DNA of 64,000 nucleotides from Glomus cerebriforme (taxonomy: Eukaryota; Glomeromycota; Glomeromycetes; Glomerales; Glomeraceae), in the NCBI GenBank assembly GCA_003550305.1, contig QKYT01000094.1:122798-186797 (forward strand), written 5' to 3'. The notes below the pieces were generated by a model. The model was not told the origin of the DNA. It did not search any database and worked only from the letters and a program-made list of their open reading frames with translations. Positions 36,317-47,067 of the stretch are shown piece after piece. Position numbers and translations under genes: made by a program. Every line of letters starts with the position of its first letter. The stretch's first letter is position 1.

Positions 36317-37508
36317 AACTAAAGTTGCCTGCCAAAATTCTACAGGTAAATGTCAAAATGTCAAAATTAAAACCTGTCAAAATGGTGAAATAATAAAATA
36401 GGTTTGATATATCAAAATTCAAAATTAGTTATGACATGTTAAAATTGCTATTTTATCAAATTGTGAGCCATCCAATGATCATAGAGGAAGTTCATTAGAA
36501 TCATCTCATCAAAACAAGTCAAATGGTAGTAAATTCGTTCTTCTATGATTATTGAATGGCCTGCAACTTGATGAAATATCAACAATTCAGCATTTTTTAT
36601 TTATATTTTGTTAAATGGCAAATTATCCAACAATCATAGAAGGATAAACACAGCTCATTAAAATTGTCTCATCAAAATGAGTCAAATGGTAGTAAATTCG
36701 TTCTTCTATGATTATTGAATGGCATGCAACTTGATAAAATATCAATAATTTAGCATTTTTTATTTATGTTTTGCCAAATGATAACCATAAAATACAAACT
36801 CATTAGAATCATTTTATTGAGATAAGTTAAATAGTAGTAAATTTGTTCTTCTATGATCACTGAATGGCTTGCAGCTTAACAAAATGCTAACAATTCAGAA
36901 TTTTTTTTATTAATTCATATACTGTATATTTATTGCACTATTTAATGTTTTGACTAATTTCTCAGTGTCTAATAATCATAGAAGAATAAAATACAGCTCA
37001 TTAGAATTGCCTCATTAAGACATGTTAAATGGTAGTAAATTCATCCTTTTATGATCACTGAATGTCCTGCAATTTGATAAGATATTAAATGCATTGTAAA
37101 CATGAATTAATAAAAAAATTTTTAAATTGTTAGCATTTTGTTAAGATGCAGGCCATTTAGTGATAAAAGGATGAATTTACTACTGTATTTCATCCTTCTA
37201 TGATCGTTGAATGGTTCACCATTTGATAAAATAATAAAAAATACTGAATTGTTAATATTTCATCATATTGCAGGCTATCGAATGATTATAAAAGAATAAA
37301 TTTATTATTATTTAACTCATTTTAATGAGACAATTCTAATGAATTATATTGCATTCTTTTATAATTATTGAATGTTAAGAAATTAGATGAAATGTAATTT
37401 TAATATATCAAAATTATTTTAGCATTTTGACTAATCACTAATTAGCAGAAAGGTAATATCAAAATATCAAAATAATTTTGACAATTTTAATATGTCAAAA
37501 TTCCTTAA
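36317..37508 (+). repeat. Foldback element: tandem array of six hairpin units
   Basis: Six head-to-tail units of about 120-190 bp from 36465 to 37385. Each starts with a CCATTCAATGATCATAGAAG-like arm, passes through AAATGGTAGTAAATTCRTYC, and closes with the inverted arm CTTCTATGATTATTGAATGG. Closing arms are at about 36540, 36700, 36850, 37048, 37195 and 37356. Between units runs GCAACTTGATAAAATATCAA. Left flank AAAGTTGCCTGCCAAAATTC (36325-36344) and TGTCAAAAT-rich ends on both sides. No coding frame. A shorter inverted copy lies at 22.1-22.66 kb. Confidence 0.75.
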
Positions 37509-37970
37509 TTTTTTTTTTTTTTTTAAGACAAGTTAATCGTATTTATTATAATTATTGAAGTTCTAACAAGAATACATAATTACGAATGATAAATCACGAA
37601 TATATCCTCTGTAAAAGAAAAGCATAACTTGCCACGCGAAGAGTAGATTCAAGAGGAAAGTCTTGTATCCAAGAACTAACTTCAATCATTATCTAAACTT
37701 CCCGACCCTGTACCTGTAATGAATCAAAGTGACTAACTAATCTATCTAATAACCCATTATGTAAATCTAATTTTAAATCTAATTGTTCATACAAAATACT
37801 ATTATACATACTCTCTATTAATCTAGACAATTTAAAAACCTTTTTAACTATGATATTACCTACTCTAGAACCCTCCTTAATAATAACCCTATGCACACTA
37901 TCTTTCCATCTAGAAAAAGCACAAAGGTCTCTTGAGGCGGTACTCTTGATAGGCAAAATTTCTTAATTTT
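37496..37970 (-). mobile_element. 5'-truncated poly(A) retroposon (family A, copy 2)
   Basis: Minus-strand insert of about 440 bp, 37513-37953, inserted at the end of the foldback element. Flanks CAAAATTCCTTAATTTT (37496-37512) and CAAAATTTCTTAATTTT (37954-37970) form a 17-bp target duplication with one mismatch. Poly(A) appears as a T run at 37509-37524, preceded (on minus) by CGATTAACTTGTCTT. The insert carries an 80-odd codon frame (to 37693) reading RWKDSVHRVIIKEGSRVGN and LYEQLDLKLDLHNGLLDRLV, homologous to copy 3. The ATG at 37956 lies in the flank, so the frame start is artificial. Confidence 0.85.
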
Positions 37971-38580
37971 AACAAGTAACTTTACTTTTAACTTATTATA
38001 TAAAACAGAAATAATCACTAATGATTATCTGCAAAAATTATAATAAAATGTCATAATCAGAATATTGTTAATGATAACTCTAATATTACTTTTAAAATAC
38101 CTTAATCAGAGAATTAAATAATAAAGAATATTAGTATTATCAAGCAAATTTATTTTTAATTAAATTTAAATAATCTGAATTATTAAAGAATTAATTTAAT
38201 ATTTTTGAATAATTTTTTGTAAAAAGATTTATTGTTTTCTTAACTTTATATTTAGAATTATTATACTATTTATAATATCTGTAAAAAAATAAAACAATTA
38301 GTTTATTTACTAAAAAAGTACTTTATTTATAAACTTTATATGAGTATTTAATTATAGATTTTTATAAAAATTAATTTTATAAAATATTTTAAAATATTTA
38401 AAAAGTAGTTTTATCAGAAAAATAATATGTTTTTAGTTTTAATTTTATTTTTTATTATTTATTATGTTTTACTAAAAATAAGCTATTTTTTTTTATTATA
38501 AAAATACTCATTTTTAGATATAATAAAATATTTATAAAAATTGATAATCAATAAATAATAATAAGATTATTAGTAATAAT
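37971..38580. other. AT-rich spacer between two family A retroposons
   Basis: No gene recognised; A/T homopolymer-rich. Confidence 0.55.
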
Positions 38581-38942
38581 AATATTTTTAATAACAGTCC
38601 TGCAATCAAGACTTTATAGGAGCTTGCAAGTTTTATAACTTCTATCAGATATAACATCAATTGTTATAGGATAATATACCTGTCAAACAGTCAATCAGAT
38701 TCTTCATTAAAATGCTTCATAACTCTGAGTCAGTTTCAAAATGATTCACAACTCATTATAACTTTGATCTTTATGACAGTATTTACTCCTTCATTCACTA
38801 GGAATTTTTGTGGATGTTCTTTCACACAAGAAATAATTCATTATGCTTTCATTTAACTATTCACAATAGTTTCTTTTGAAGGCTTAAGCTTCTTACATTA
38901 GCCCTGCCTATGTTGAATGTTATGAAAGAATGTTATTCCAAC

Positions 38943-39099
38943 TATAGATGCTACCCAAATTCCAAAATCAATTTGGGCATATAGTAAAATCCCAAATTAT
39001 TTTGGCACTTTACTTAATAAATTACATATAAACTAAATAAATTTGTACATTCCAAATTATATTTATGACATCCCAAAATAATTTGGATGGCATCTATAA
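38943..39099. mobile_element. TA-flanked MITE inside the retroposon
   Basis: Terminal inverted repeats TATAGATGCTACCCAAATT (38943-) and AATTTGGATGGCATCTATA (-39099). Inner CCAAAATCAATTTGGG and CCCAAAATAATTTGG words also pair. About 157 bp with TA at both ends, so probably a Tc1/mariner-type non-autonomous element. Confidence 0.7.
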
Positions 39100-39407
39100 T
39101 TCTAACAAATTTACTGAAGATTGATATTGTTTTTGCAACTTGGATCAGGAGACCTTATTTCATTTTACCTGGTGCTCACGTCTTATCTCAAAATGAGACA
39201 AAGTTAAAGATAAAGCCATTGACAATCTCATACAATTCATGAATAACTGGAACTCTTTCAAGAATGATTTAGATTCCATCTTCAAAAATGACATTCTACT
39301 TTCATTTCTTAAAATCTTCTTTACTTCAGAGGCACGTATGGACAGCGACAATAGGAACTGATTGATTTTCTATTCCTTGCGTACTATCTATACTGTAACT
39401 GAATGAA

Positions 39408-39958
39408 TGGTAGAAGTTAACGTTTATCAAGGTAAGGATCGGAAGAGAGCAATAACAAGAAGACAAAGTTTGGACTAGGACTCTACCACTTTATTTTATA
39501 ACGGAAAATAAAGAAAAACTTTATAAACTTAATTTCCTTTTTATTTCTTAATTTTCTCTGGGTAAAAACCAAAGTTATATTCTTATTTTCTCAAGTATAT
39601 TTATACAAAATAAATGATCTACAAATACATAATTATTAATAACTAAGCTACGTAAAGGACTATGTAAATAAATATTCTAAATTATTCTAAAACTTTCCAT
39701 CTCTTTCTTTCACTAATGATTACTAATTATTAATAATAAACAATTACTCATAATTGTACTTCTTCATCTAATGACCATAATTAATCATGCAGATCTCATG
39801 ATTATCCATCTTGATAATCATCTACTTTGCCTTTCATAATGTAATATGTTGATCATTTACTTTGCCACATGTACTCCGCCATTTTACTACTATTTTGTAA
39901 TATACTATTCCTTAAATAAAAATGAATATTCCTTTCTTACGTCAAATTTCTGATTACA
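39408..39958. repeat. Left LTR of a miniature LTR element
   Basis: 551-bp terminal repeat starting TGGTAGAAGTTAACG and ending TCTGATTACA. It is a close direct repeat of 40445-40979. TG...CA ends fit LTR retrotransposons. Differences between the copies are scattered substitutions and a few small indels. Confidence 0.8.
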
Positions 39959-40444
39959 GCTATTTCGTGCCAAAAAATTTTGCATTTCGCAAAATACAAA
40001 ACAACTTAAAAATAAAATAATAATGTTTCCTTAAAAATAACAATGTTTTTCTTAAAATAAAACAAAATTTTCTTAAAAACAAACACAAAACTTAAATATC
40101 TTTCATTAATTCCAACTCTTTTCAACCTTTTCCAATTCTTTTCAAACTTTTTCAAACTTTTCAAATCCTTTTCAATTTTTTTTTTTTTTATTAATTCTAA
40201 TCTTTTTCACATTTTTTTCACACTTTCATTAATTCCAATCCTTTTCAACCATTCTTTATTACAAATTAATAAATTACATAAGATCAAAAGTAAAGTTTTT
40301 CAGATAGAACAGTGATATACAGGCTTGTCCAGTAACATGACATAAATTGAAGATATATTCTTTCTAGATAGGAATAGTAGTATGAGGACATATCTCCCTT
40401 CGCTTTAATTACTTAGGTCCTCCACCAAATTGTAACCAAAGAAA

Positions 40445-40979
40445 TGGTAGAGGTTGACATTTATTAAGGTAAGGATCAGAAGAGAGCAATAACAAAAAGA
40501 CAAAGTTCAGACTACCACTTTATTTTATAATGGAAAACAAAGAAAAACTTTTATAAACTTAATTTCCTTTTTATTTCTTAATTTTCTCTGGGTAAAAACC
40601 AAAATTACATTCTTATTTTCTCAAGCATATTTATACAAAATAAATGATCTACAAATATATAATGTAAATAAATATTCTAAATCATTCTAAAACTTTCCAT
40701 CTCTTTCTTTCACTAATGATTACTAATTATTAATAATAAACAATTACTTCTTCTATAATGTAATTGTACTTCTTCATCTAATGACTTACAATGACTCATA
40801 ATTAATCATACAGATCTCATGATTATCCATCTTAATAATCATCTACTTTGGCTCTCATGATGTAATATGTTGATCATTTACTTTGCCACATATACTCTGG
40901 CATTCTACTACTATTTCGTAACATACTATTCCTTAAATAAAAATGAATATTCCTTTCTTATTTCAAATTTCTGATTACA
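40445..40979. repeat. Right LTR of the miniature LTR element
   Basis: 535-bp copy starting TGGTAGAGGTTGACA and ending TCTGATTACA. It shares blocks such as ACTTTATTTTATAA, CTCTGGGTAAAAACCAAA and TTGATCATTTACTTTGCCAC with the left LTR. Confidence 0.8.
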
Positions 40980-41134
40980 ATGCCATTTTCACTTTTATAA
41001 AACTTAACACTATTGTCCAATCTAAACACATTAATTTACAAATCTTGGACAAGTTGATAACTTTCTTAATACAAGCCTTTTACAGGTTTATTTAGTTACT
41101 TAGAAATAGGATCTTCAAAGAATAGGAAGCATCT

Positions 41135-41482
41135 TTGACTGCCAATCCTGATCCTTCTTCCCCAACTTTTATGCCATATTATAGCAAGGTATACCACTAT
41201 ATAGCAAATATACTCATAAACGAATTCGACCATTCTATCGAGAACTCAGTTTTGTATAACTTTTGTGCTAAAACCAGATGGAGAGATAGTATTCATAGTG
41301 TTATTAAAGAAGGTTCTAGACTAGGGGATATTGTAATTAAAAAAGTTTCTAAATTATTAAAATTAATAGAGGATATGTACAATAGTACGTTATATAAAAA
41401 ATTAGATTTAAATTTAGATTTACATAGTAGTTCACATTTATTAAATAGACTAGTTAATTATTTTGATACATCACCGGTATAG
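41135..41482 (+). CDS. Conserved frame inside family A retroposon
   Basis: A 115-codon frame whose last about 85 residues align with the frame in copy 2: KTRWRDSIHSVIKEGSRLGD, IVIKKVSKLLKLIEDMYNST, LYKKLDLNLDLHSSSHLLNR. Substitutions between copies are mostly conservative (K/R, D/N, I/V), which suggests descent from a translated protein. Predicted mostly helical, no domain recognised, no reverse-transcriptase motifs. The 5' start is not reliable because the LTR element sits just upstream. It may be the C-terminus of a lineage-specific gene carried or mobilised by the element. Confidence 0.5.
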   Translation: MTANPDPSSPTFMPYYSKVYHYIANILINEFDHSIENSVLYNFCAKTRWRDSIHSVIKEGSRLGDIVIKKVSKLLKLIEDMYNSTLYKKLDLNLDLHSSSHLLNRLVNYFDTSPV

Positions 41483-41700
41483 GGTCGGAAGAAGTTAGAT
41501 AATGATTGAAGTCAATCCTTAGCAACAAGACTTTCATTTTCTTATGAATCTACTCTTTGCATAACAAGTTATACTTTTCTACATAGAGGGTATATTCGTG
41601 ATTTATTATTCTATAATTATGTATTCTTTATAGAATTTCACTAATTATAATAAACTCGATTAACTTGTAAAAAAAAAAAAAAAATATTTTTAATAACAGT

Positions 41701-42391
41701 TAAAATAGTTTATTATTTCATGATAATTTTATTTTAATTTTTTTTTTTTTATAAAAACCCTTCACAGGTATAAACTTTATCAATTATTATTTAAGAATAC
41801 ACAATTAAAACTAAAAATTATATATATTACATGTTACAATTATTTGTTCATATCATCACAATTAAAAAGAACCATCATGTTTACTCTATTACAAGTAGAA
41901 AATGAAACAATTTTCCTTTAAATTAATATACTTATAGTCTTGAAAAGAAGCGAAGTTACCTGACAAAGTTATCTTTGGCCTACTAGTGAAATAGAATGAG
42001 GAGTAAAACTGCTATTATTAAACTAATTGATACAATTCCATATATATTCAGTTTGAAAGATCTTGTCCTGTCCATGAAGAACAGAGTCATTTGTACAACT
42101 ATTAAGGGTTACTTTTGCTTCGTAATAATAACTACTACTTTTGTTAATGAAATATTATTTACTTTTTTTTAATGCTATTTTTTCTATTCTACTAATACCT
42201 TTCTTACCTAACACTATACTATTCTTCCATCTACTTCACTAGATTTTTCCACCTTTCCCTATCTTCTATCATTCAAAAATAAAAAGTTAATTCTATCTCC
42301 AATCTTAACTTCCAAACTATTGGTAATGATCCTCAAATTTCACATATATTTTCTCTAAATCTCATAGGATCTTCAAACTAATATATATAAT
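41701..42391. other. AT-rich spacer
   Basis: No supported gene or element boundary. Confidence 0.5.
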
Positions 42392-43482
42392 ACATTAAGT
42401 GAAGTTAAAGAAATTGGCTACTAGTACCAATTTTCAAAAGAAAAAGACTAACAATTAAGTTTTTTAGTAATCCAAAAGTAAAAATCTTTTAACAATTTTA
42501 CATTAGTTCTAATGATAAAATTTTATTGGTAATGTCTCTTTCATCAGTTTACATGAATCTTCCTTTCAAGTAGTATTCCACATGAATTAAATCAAATCGA
42601 ATTGAATCAGATTCAAATTTAATTTGATCAAATCATAAATTGTTTAAGTTCAATTCAAAATTCAAACGAATCAAATTAAATCAATTTAGATTCAATTCGA
42701 TTCAATTCAGATTTAATTTGATTTGATTTGGATTCATGTAAAATACTAATAATAATTAAAGATCTTAATAAAAAAAGAAAAAATTTTTTAAATGACTTCA
42801 CTTTATTTCAAATTAAATGTACTTTTCTTATTTATTTTATAACTTTATTATGATAAAGATAAGTTTTGTAATTTATAAAATTATAATTAAATATATAATA
42901 AATTTTGAGTGAATAACATACTAATTTTATAAAATAATAATTTTAATAATTAAAACAGTAGTTAAAGATTTCAGAAGTATTAATTTTATTTATTATTTAA
43001 TAATTTTCACCTAGATTTCACTTTTATTTCCAATTTATTCTTTTTTAAAAAAAAAATAATACAAAAATCACTCTAAAGCAAAGTTTATAGCTATTAATAA
43101 TATTTAATAAAGAAAGTTATTCAATATTATTTTTATCATCTTGATTAATTTTATTAAAAATATAAATATATTTTACTGTTAAGCAGTAAAATTGATTTAC
43201 AAAGGCCATAGTTTGTCGAATCAATTTAATTCAAATTTGATTCAGATTTGATCAATTTGAATTTGATATCAAATCCAAATCTAAAATTTAAATTTGATTT
43301 GCAATTCAAAAATTTTGAATTGAATTGAATCTGAATTAAATTAAATTCAGCTATCTAAATTGTCTGTGAAATACTACCTTCAAGTACTAGGTCATTCTAG
43401 GTCTTTAAATTAGCACAAAACATTAAGTAAAGTTATAAAAATCAGTTGCTAGTACCAACTTTCAGAATCAGGAGACTAACAA
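42392..43482. repeat. GATTYAA-rich inverted tracts between a direct repeat
   Basis: A direct repeat of about 63 bp (42392-42454 and 43420-43482; ACATTAAGT.AAGTTA, CTAGTACCAA.TTTCA, GACTAACAA) frames an inverted pair of low-complexity tracts. The left tract, 42570-42737, begins GTAGTATTCCACATGAATTA and the right tract, 43200-43378, begins, on the other strand, GTAGTATTTCACAGACAATT. Both are built of GATTCAATT/AATTTGATT words. A single tract of the same words occurs at 59096-59180. Foldback-like element, no coding frame. Confidence 0.6.
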
Positions 43483-44878
43483 CATTATTTTTCAGCAAAA
43501 CTAAATTTTCCAAAATAATAGAGTTAGATAGAATATGATACAGCTTCTTAAACTTAGTTACAGGCATATGTTAAATTTTTTAGAAATCCAAAATTTCTCA
43601 CATTAATTGGATAATAAAAATAATGAGAATGAGAGAAGAATTATATGTGGATTGTAATTCAGGTTATAAAAAATATGGCTTAAGTGTAAGTATACAAAAA
43701 TAAGAAAAGTATGAGCAGAAAATTTTTCATCAACTATTCAATCAACAACTTCTTAGGGTACACAAAAGAAATTATCATCTGTGAAACTAAACTAAAGAGA
43801 TATAATAATAGTAGGAACTAATCACATAACAGTAATTAGCTGCAGATCAAATTTTAGATACTTTTACTTTTCTCACTTAAAGAAGCAAATATGAAAAAGA
43901 AAATAGCAAACTGCATCTTTTTAGAAACTACTCAGAGAGAAGTACTTAGAAGTGATCAAAAAATGAAAACTAAATTATTAAAAATAACAATCAAATATCA
44001 AACCAGCTGAGTTACTTTCTTGTTCTCTTTTTATTCAAGCTCATGCTTCAACTCTGTGAAAAGATTAATACTTCCAAAAAAACTTCATACTAAGCTAACT
44101 TTTGGATCCATTAAAAATAGCCACAAGCTTTTCTTTTTTATGAAAATGTCTTAGAAAACCAAATGATCCTTCCGGTATTAACTTTAGAAAAAGATATAGG
44201 TGACTGGAAATTATCATAAACTTGATATACAAAGAAATTTAGTAAGCTGAAGACTATTATCCATATTTTCTAAAGCTTTTTAGTTAACTTCAGTGATATA
44301 GAAATACTTTTCTTATAACTAAAAAACTGCTTTCTTAAAGTAAAACAGTCAAAAAGTGCAACTTTTCTTTCTCAAACTTCTTGGAAGAAATGGGCATAAG
44401 AATCATTAGAAAGAGTCCCCCCTTATGTTTTTCAAAATTTTATTTTAATTTATTATATATCTTATTAAAATTTTACAAAGAATTTTTAATAAATTTTACA
44501 AATATGCTTATTTATAGATATTATATAAGTATAATGATGCTTATTTTTAAAATATGCTTATTTTTAGTAAAATATAATATTTTACATATTATTATTACTT
44601 ATGAATATCAGTAAGTAAAAATATAGTTTTTGGAATTGTACAATAATATTTAAAATTATTAAGTTCATTAAAAATTGTTTTAAATTAATATATTGGATTG
44701 GTTTTCTAATAATCTAGATTTAAATTTAATTAAAAATTTATAATCTATTTAAAATAAAGAAAAAATAAATAAATTGGTTAATAAAAAAAAAAAAGATTAC
44801 TGTAGATAAATTTATTAAAATAATTTAAAGAAAATAAGAGGAAATCAAAAAAAAAGAAACCTATCTTAATAACTAAAT
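43483..44878. other. AT-rich spacer
   Basis: One 77-codon frame at 44381-44614 is Ile/Leu/Tyr-rich and not credible as a gene. Nothing else recognised. Confidence 0.5.
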
Positions 44879-45100
44879 TTAACTGGGAGGGATTATATCT
44901 CTTTCCCTTTCTTTTTATTTGAATTTTTAATTAAAATATTAATCTAATAGTATTTTAAAATAAAATTTATGAGAAAAAAAAGGGTTATTAAATTAAAAAA
45001 ATATAATTATTTAAAAAGTTTTTGAGAAATTTTTAAATTTTTGATTTTTATCATTTTTTTTTAATTTTAGGAAGGGGGAGGAAATTATACCTCCAGTTAA
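44879..45100. mobile_element. MITE-like element with TTAACTGG termini
   Basis: Left end TTAACTGGGAGGGATTATAT and right end (other strand) TTAACTGGAGGTATAATTTC pair over about 30 bp with small gaps; CTTTCCC/GGGGGAGG words lie just inside. About 220 bp, non-coding. The terminal TTAA may be part of the target. Confidence 0.5.
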
Positions 45101-45869
45101 GATTAGCAATATCCATTATTCCATACTAAATAATAAAATAAGTGAACATTTGCTATATATAAGGTGGATTATGTATTTTTATAGAGTAGATATATATTGG
45201 TCAGATCAGGTAATACTTATACTATTCCTTCTTGACCAAAGTTCTTTTAACATGCCTAATGGTGCAGTTAGTGTTTTACAAGATACTTTTTACTTACTTA
45301 GATTCGAAAAAGAGACAAGCATGAATGTAGAAAAAAAAAAGAGTATCCCAATTGTCTCCTAAAATCGTTGATTAGAAAGCCTATAAAAATATTTATCCAA
45401 AAATATTCAACAAAAAAAAAGGTGATTTTCTAAACAATCAATTTAAAAGTTTATTATTTCTATCATAGAATTTGTATATTTAATATATTAAAGTTATCTG
45501 AAATGTCGTGTCAAAAATAATGTTTAATATACATCTTATCATTGCATAATTAACTTTCTTATATTATCAGTTATATTCTCATACGAATTACATTTTATTA
45601 CGCATTTGAAAAATTGTTTCTTTTTTTTTCCTGCAAAAAAAAACAGATTAAATATACCATACCATTAGTCTTTGCTGATCGATCTTTTAGTATTATGAAT
45701 AATAAAGACGGACTTAAGTTGTTAATTTGATGTCACAAATGAAAATAAATGTCGTTATCTCCTCAAAATATACTTTGTATTATTGTGTTCACATTATTAA
45801 GACTAGCATCAACTTGGCGTGCATTCTGTGTAATCAATATGGGTAAATATGATATCATAAATTCACTAA
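45101..45869. other. Spacer upstream of the voltage-sensor gene
   Basis: A 70-codon frame (45150-45362) contains FNMPNGAVSVLQDTFYLLRF, which could be a coding remnant, but no domain, splice partner or homologous copy is visible. The last 300 bases are presumably promoter. Confidence 0.4.
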
Positions 45870-45876
45870 TATAAAA
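45870..45876 (+). promoter_or_regulatory. TATA box of the voltage-sensor gene
   Basis: TATAAAA about 60 bases before the start codon, in an otherwise A/C-rich leader (CCCCAAAAAATTTTC). Confidence 0.5.
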
Positions 45877-45931
45877 CCCCAAAAAATTTTCTAAAAAAAA
45901 TACTCTCAAACTGAAATACCATCGAATCAAT

Positions 45932-46669
45932 TTGAAAATAACAATGAACTATGGAACAATATCATCATCTATACCAGCGAATTCTTCAAGAAGTTCAGAT
46001 TCAATAAACAGAGATGAATCAAGTTTTAAAATGAAAACTAATGATACTCGAGATCGACTTGCGGATTTATTCGAGTCTCGTAAAGCTCATTGGATAACTC
46101 TTGGATTAGTAACAGCAGATTTTATTTCCGTTTTTGCAGTAATAATTGTCTCATTTTTATGGCCGGAATTTGAAGAAGAAGAACATATTGTATTTGTAAT
46201 ACTTGAATATATCGCATTTATCATAAATGCAATTTTTGTTGTTGAAGTGGTATTGAAATTATTCATCTTTGGAATTCGTTATTATACAAAAGTTCAACAC
46301 TGGCCGTTACATTGTTTTGATGCGATCATCGTTATTACAACATTTCTTTTAGATTTTTCCCTTTCAGGAAAGCAAAGAGAAGTTGCAGGATTATTAATTT
46401 TATTTCGTTTATGGAGATTAATTAAAGTTCTTAGTACCGTTGCTGTAGGGTTAATTGAATATGATGAAGATAAATCTGACCAATTAAAATCTCAAATAAA
46501 ACTATTAAAAGAAGGATTGGACAGTATATTAACAGAAATTGATAAAATTGCAAGAGAAGATGATTGGGATGAACAAAAAAAGGATCGCATATTTAAAATT
46601 CATCAAGAATATTCATCGAAACTTGAAGGTTTTGAAGAAAACAGTAATATTATAAACATCGACAATTAA
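45932..46669 (+). CDS. Voltage-sensor domain protein, Hv1-like proton channel
   Basis: Intronless, 245 aa, near the size of animal Hv1. A hydrophilic N-terminus (1-50) is followed by four membrane segments: S1 about 54-77 with D63 where Hv1 has its selectivity Asp; S2 about 86-111 with E91 and E105; S3 about 128-142 with D130 and D141; S4 about 151-170. S4 reads LILFRLWRLIKVLS, with R159, R162 and K165 at three-residue spacing and the W-R pair typical of Hv1. No pore domain follows; instead there is a predicted coiled coil (182-235; DQLKSQIKLLKEGLDSILTE), as in dimeric Hv1. It would carry voltage-gated proton efflux across the plasma membrane. The third S4 charge is Lys instead of Arg. A voltage-sensor protein of another type cannot be excluded. 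Confidence 0.82.
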   Translation: MKITMNYGTISSSIPANSSRSSDSINRDESSFKMKTNDTRDRLADLFESRKAHWITLGLVTADFISVFAVIIVSFLWPEFEEEEHIVFVILEYIAFIINAIFVVEVVLKLFIFGIRYYTKVQHWPLHCFDAIIVITTFLLDFSLSGKQREVAGLLILFRLWRLIKVLSTVAVGLIEYDEDKSDQLKSQIKLLKEGLDSILTEIDKIAREDDWDEQKKDRIFKIHQEYSSKLEGFEENSNIINIDN

Positions 46670-47067
46670 TTGGCTTATATTATTATTTGATATATTTGAT
46701 AGGGTTATTTTTGTAAATTATCAAATTAAGTTTCAAAATTAATAATTATATATATGTACAGTACATATTATAATATCAGAGTGTTGCTCTTATCTGAAAC
46801 ATTTGAGCAATTTGATGGAACAATAAATCAATAAGAAACAGTGAAAAATATAATAAATTTACAACGGAAGGCTCAAATCGAAAGTGGTGATCGTTCAAGA
46901 TCACGGGACTTCCGTATTCATATGATTGTGTAATGTATACGAAAAGTATAATATATCATCATCGAATTGATCAAAAGAAAATAAATATTTTTAAATAAAA
47001 ATTTTATGATAAAATTTTCTCTTTTTTTAAAAAATTCCTCTCTTTTACGAAAATTATTTTTAAAAAA
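46670..47067. other. Short intergenic region with a small hairpin
   Basis: 3' flank of the voltage-sensor gene and leader of the next. A GTGATCGTTCAAGATCAC hairpin lies at 46887-46904. No gene seen. Confidence 0.45.

Larger units (their letters stand above)
39408..40979. mobile_element. Two-LTR element without coding region (TRIM-like)
   Basis: Two direct LTRs of 551 and 535 bp enclose a 486-bp interior (39959-40444) with no open frame for gag or pol. The interior has TTTTCAAACTTTTC-type low-complexity repeats at 40120-40260. The sequence next to the right LTR, AACCAAAGAAA, is purine-rich; read from the other strand TTTGGTGGAGGACC follows that LTR, so orientation stays undecided. It sits inside retroposon copy 3. 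The flanking five bases (ATGAA/ATGCC) do not match well, so a target duplication is not shown. It is either a TRIM-like element or an internally deleted LTR retrotransposon. Confidence 0.75.
38581..41700 (+). mobile_element. Poly(A) retroposon (family A, copy 3), host of nested insertions
   Basis: An exact 18-bp direct repeat AATATTTTTAATAACAGT at 38581-38598 and 41683-41700 brackets a plus-strand unit. It ends AATAAACTCGATTAACTTGT followed by poly(A) (41669-41684), the same 3' end as copies 1 and 2. Taking out the nested MITE (38943-39099) and LTR element (39408-40979) leaves about 1.35 kb. Protein-like segments remain on the plus strand: KVKDKAIDNLIQFMNNWNSF near 39200-39350, and the 41135-41482 frame. 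The target duplication still matches exactly although other elements landed inside. Confidence 0.85.
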
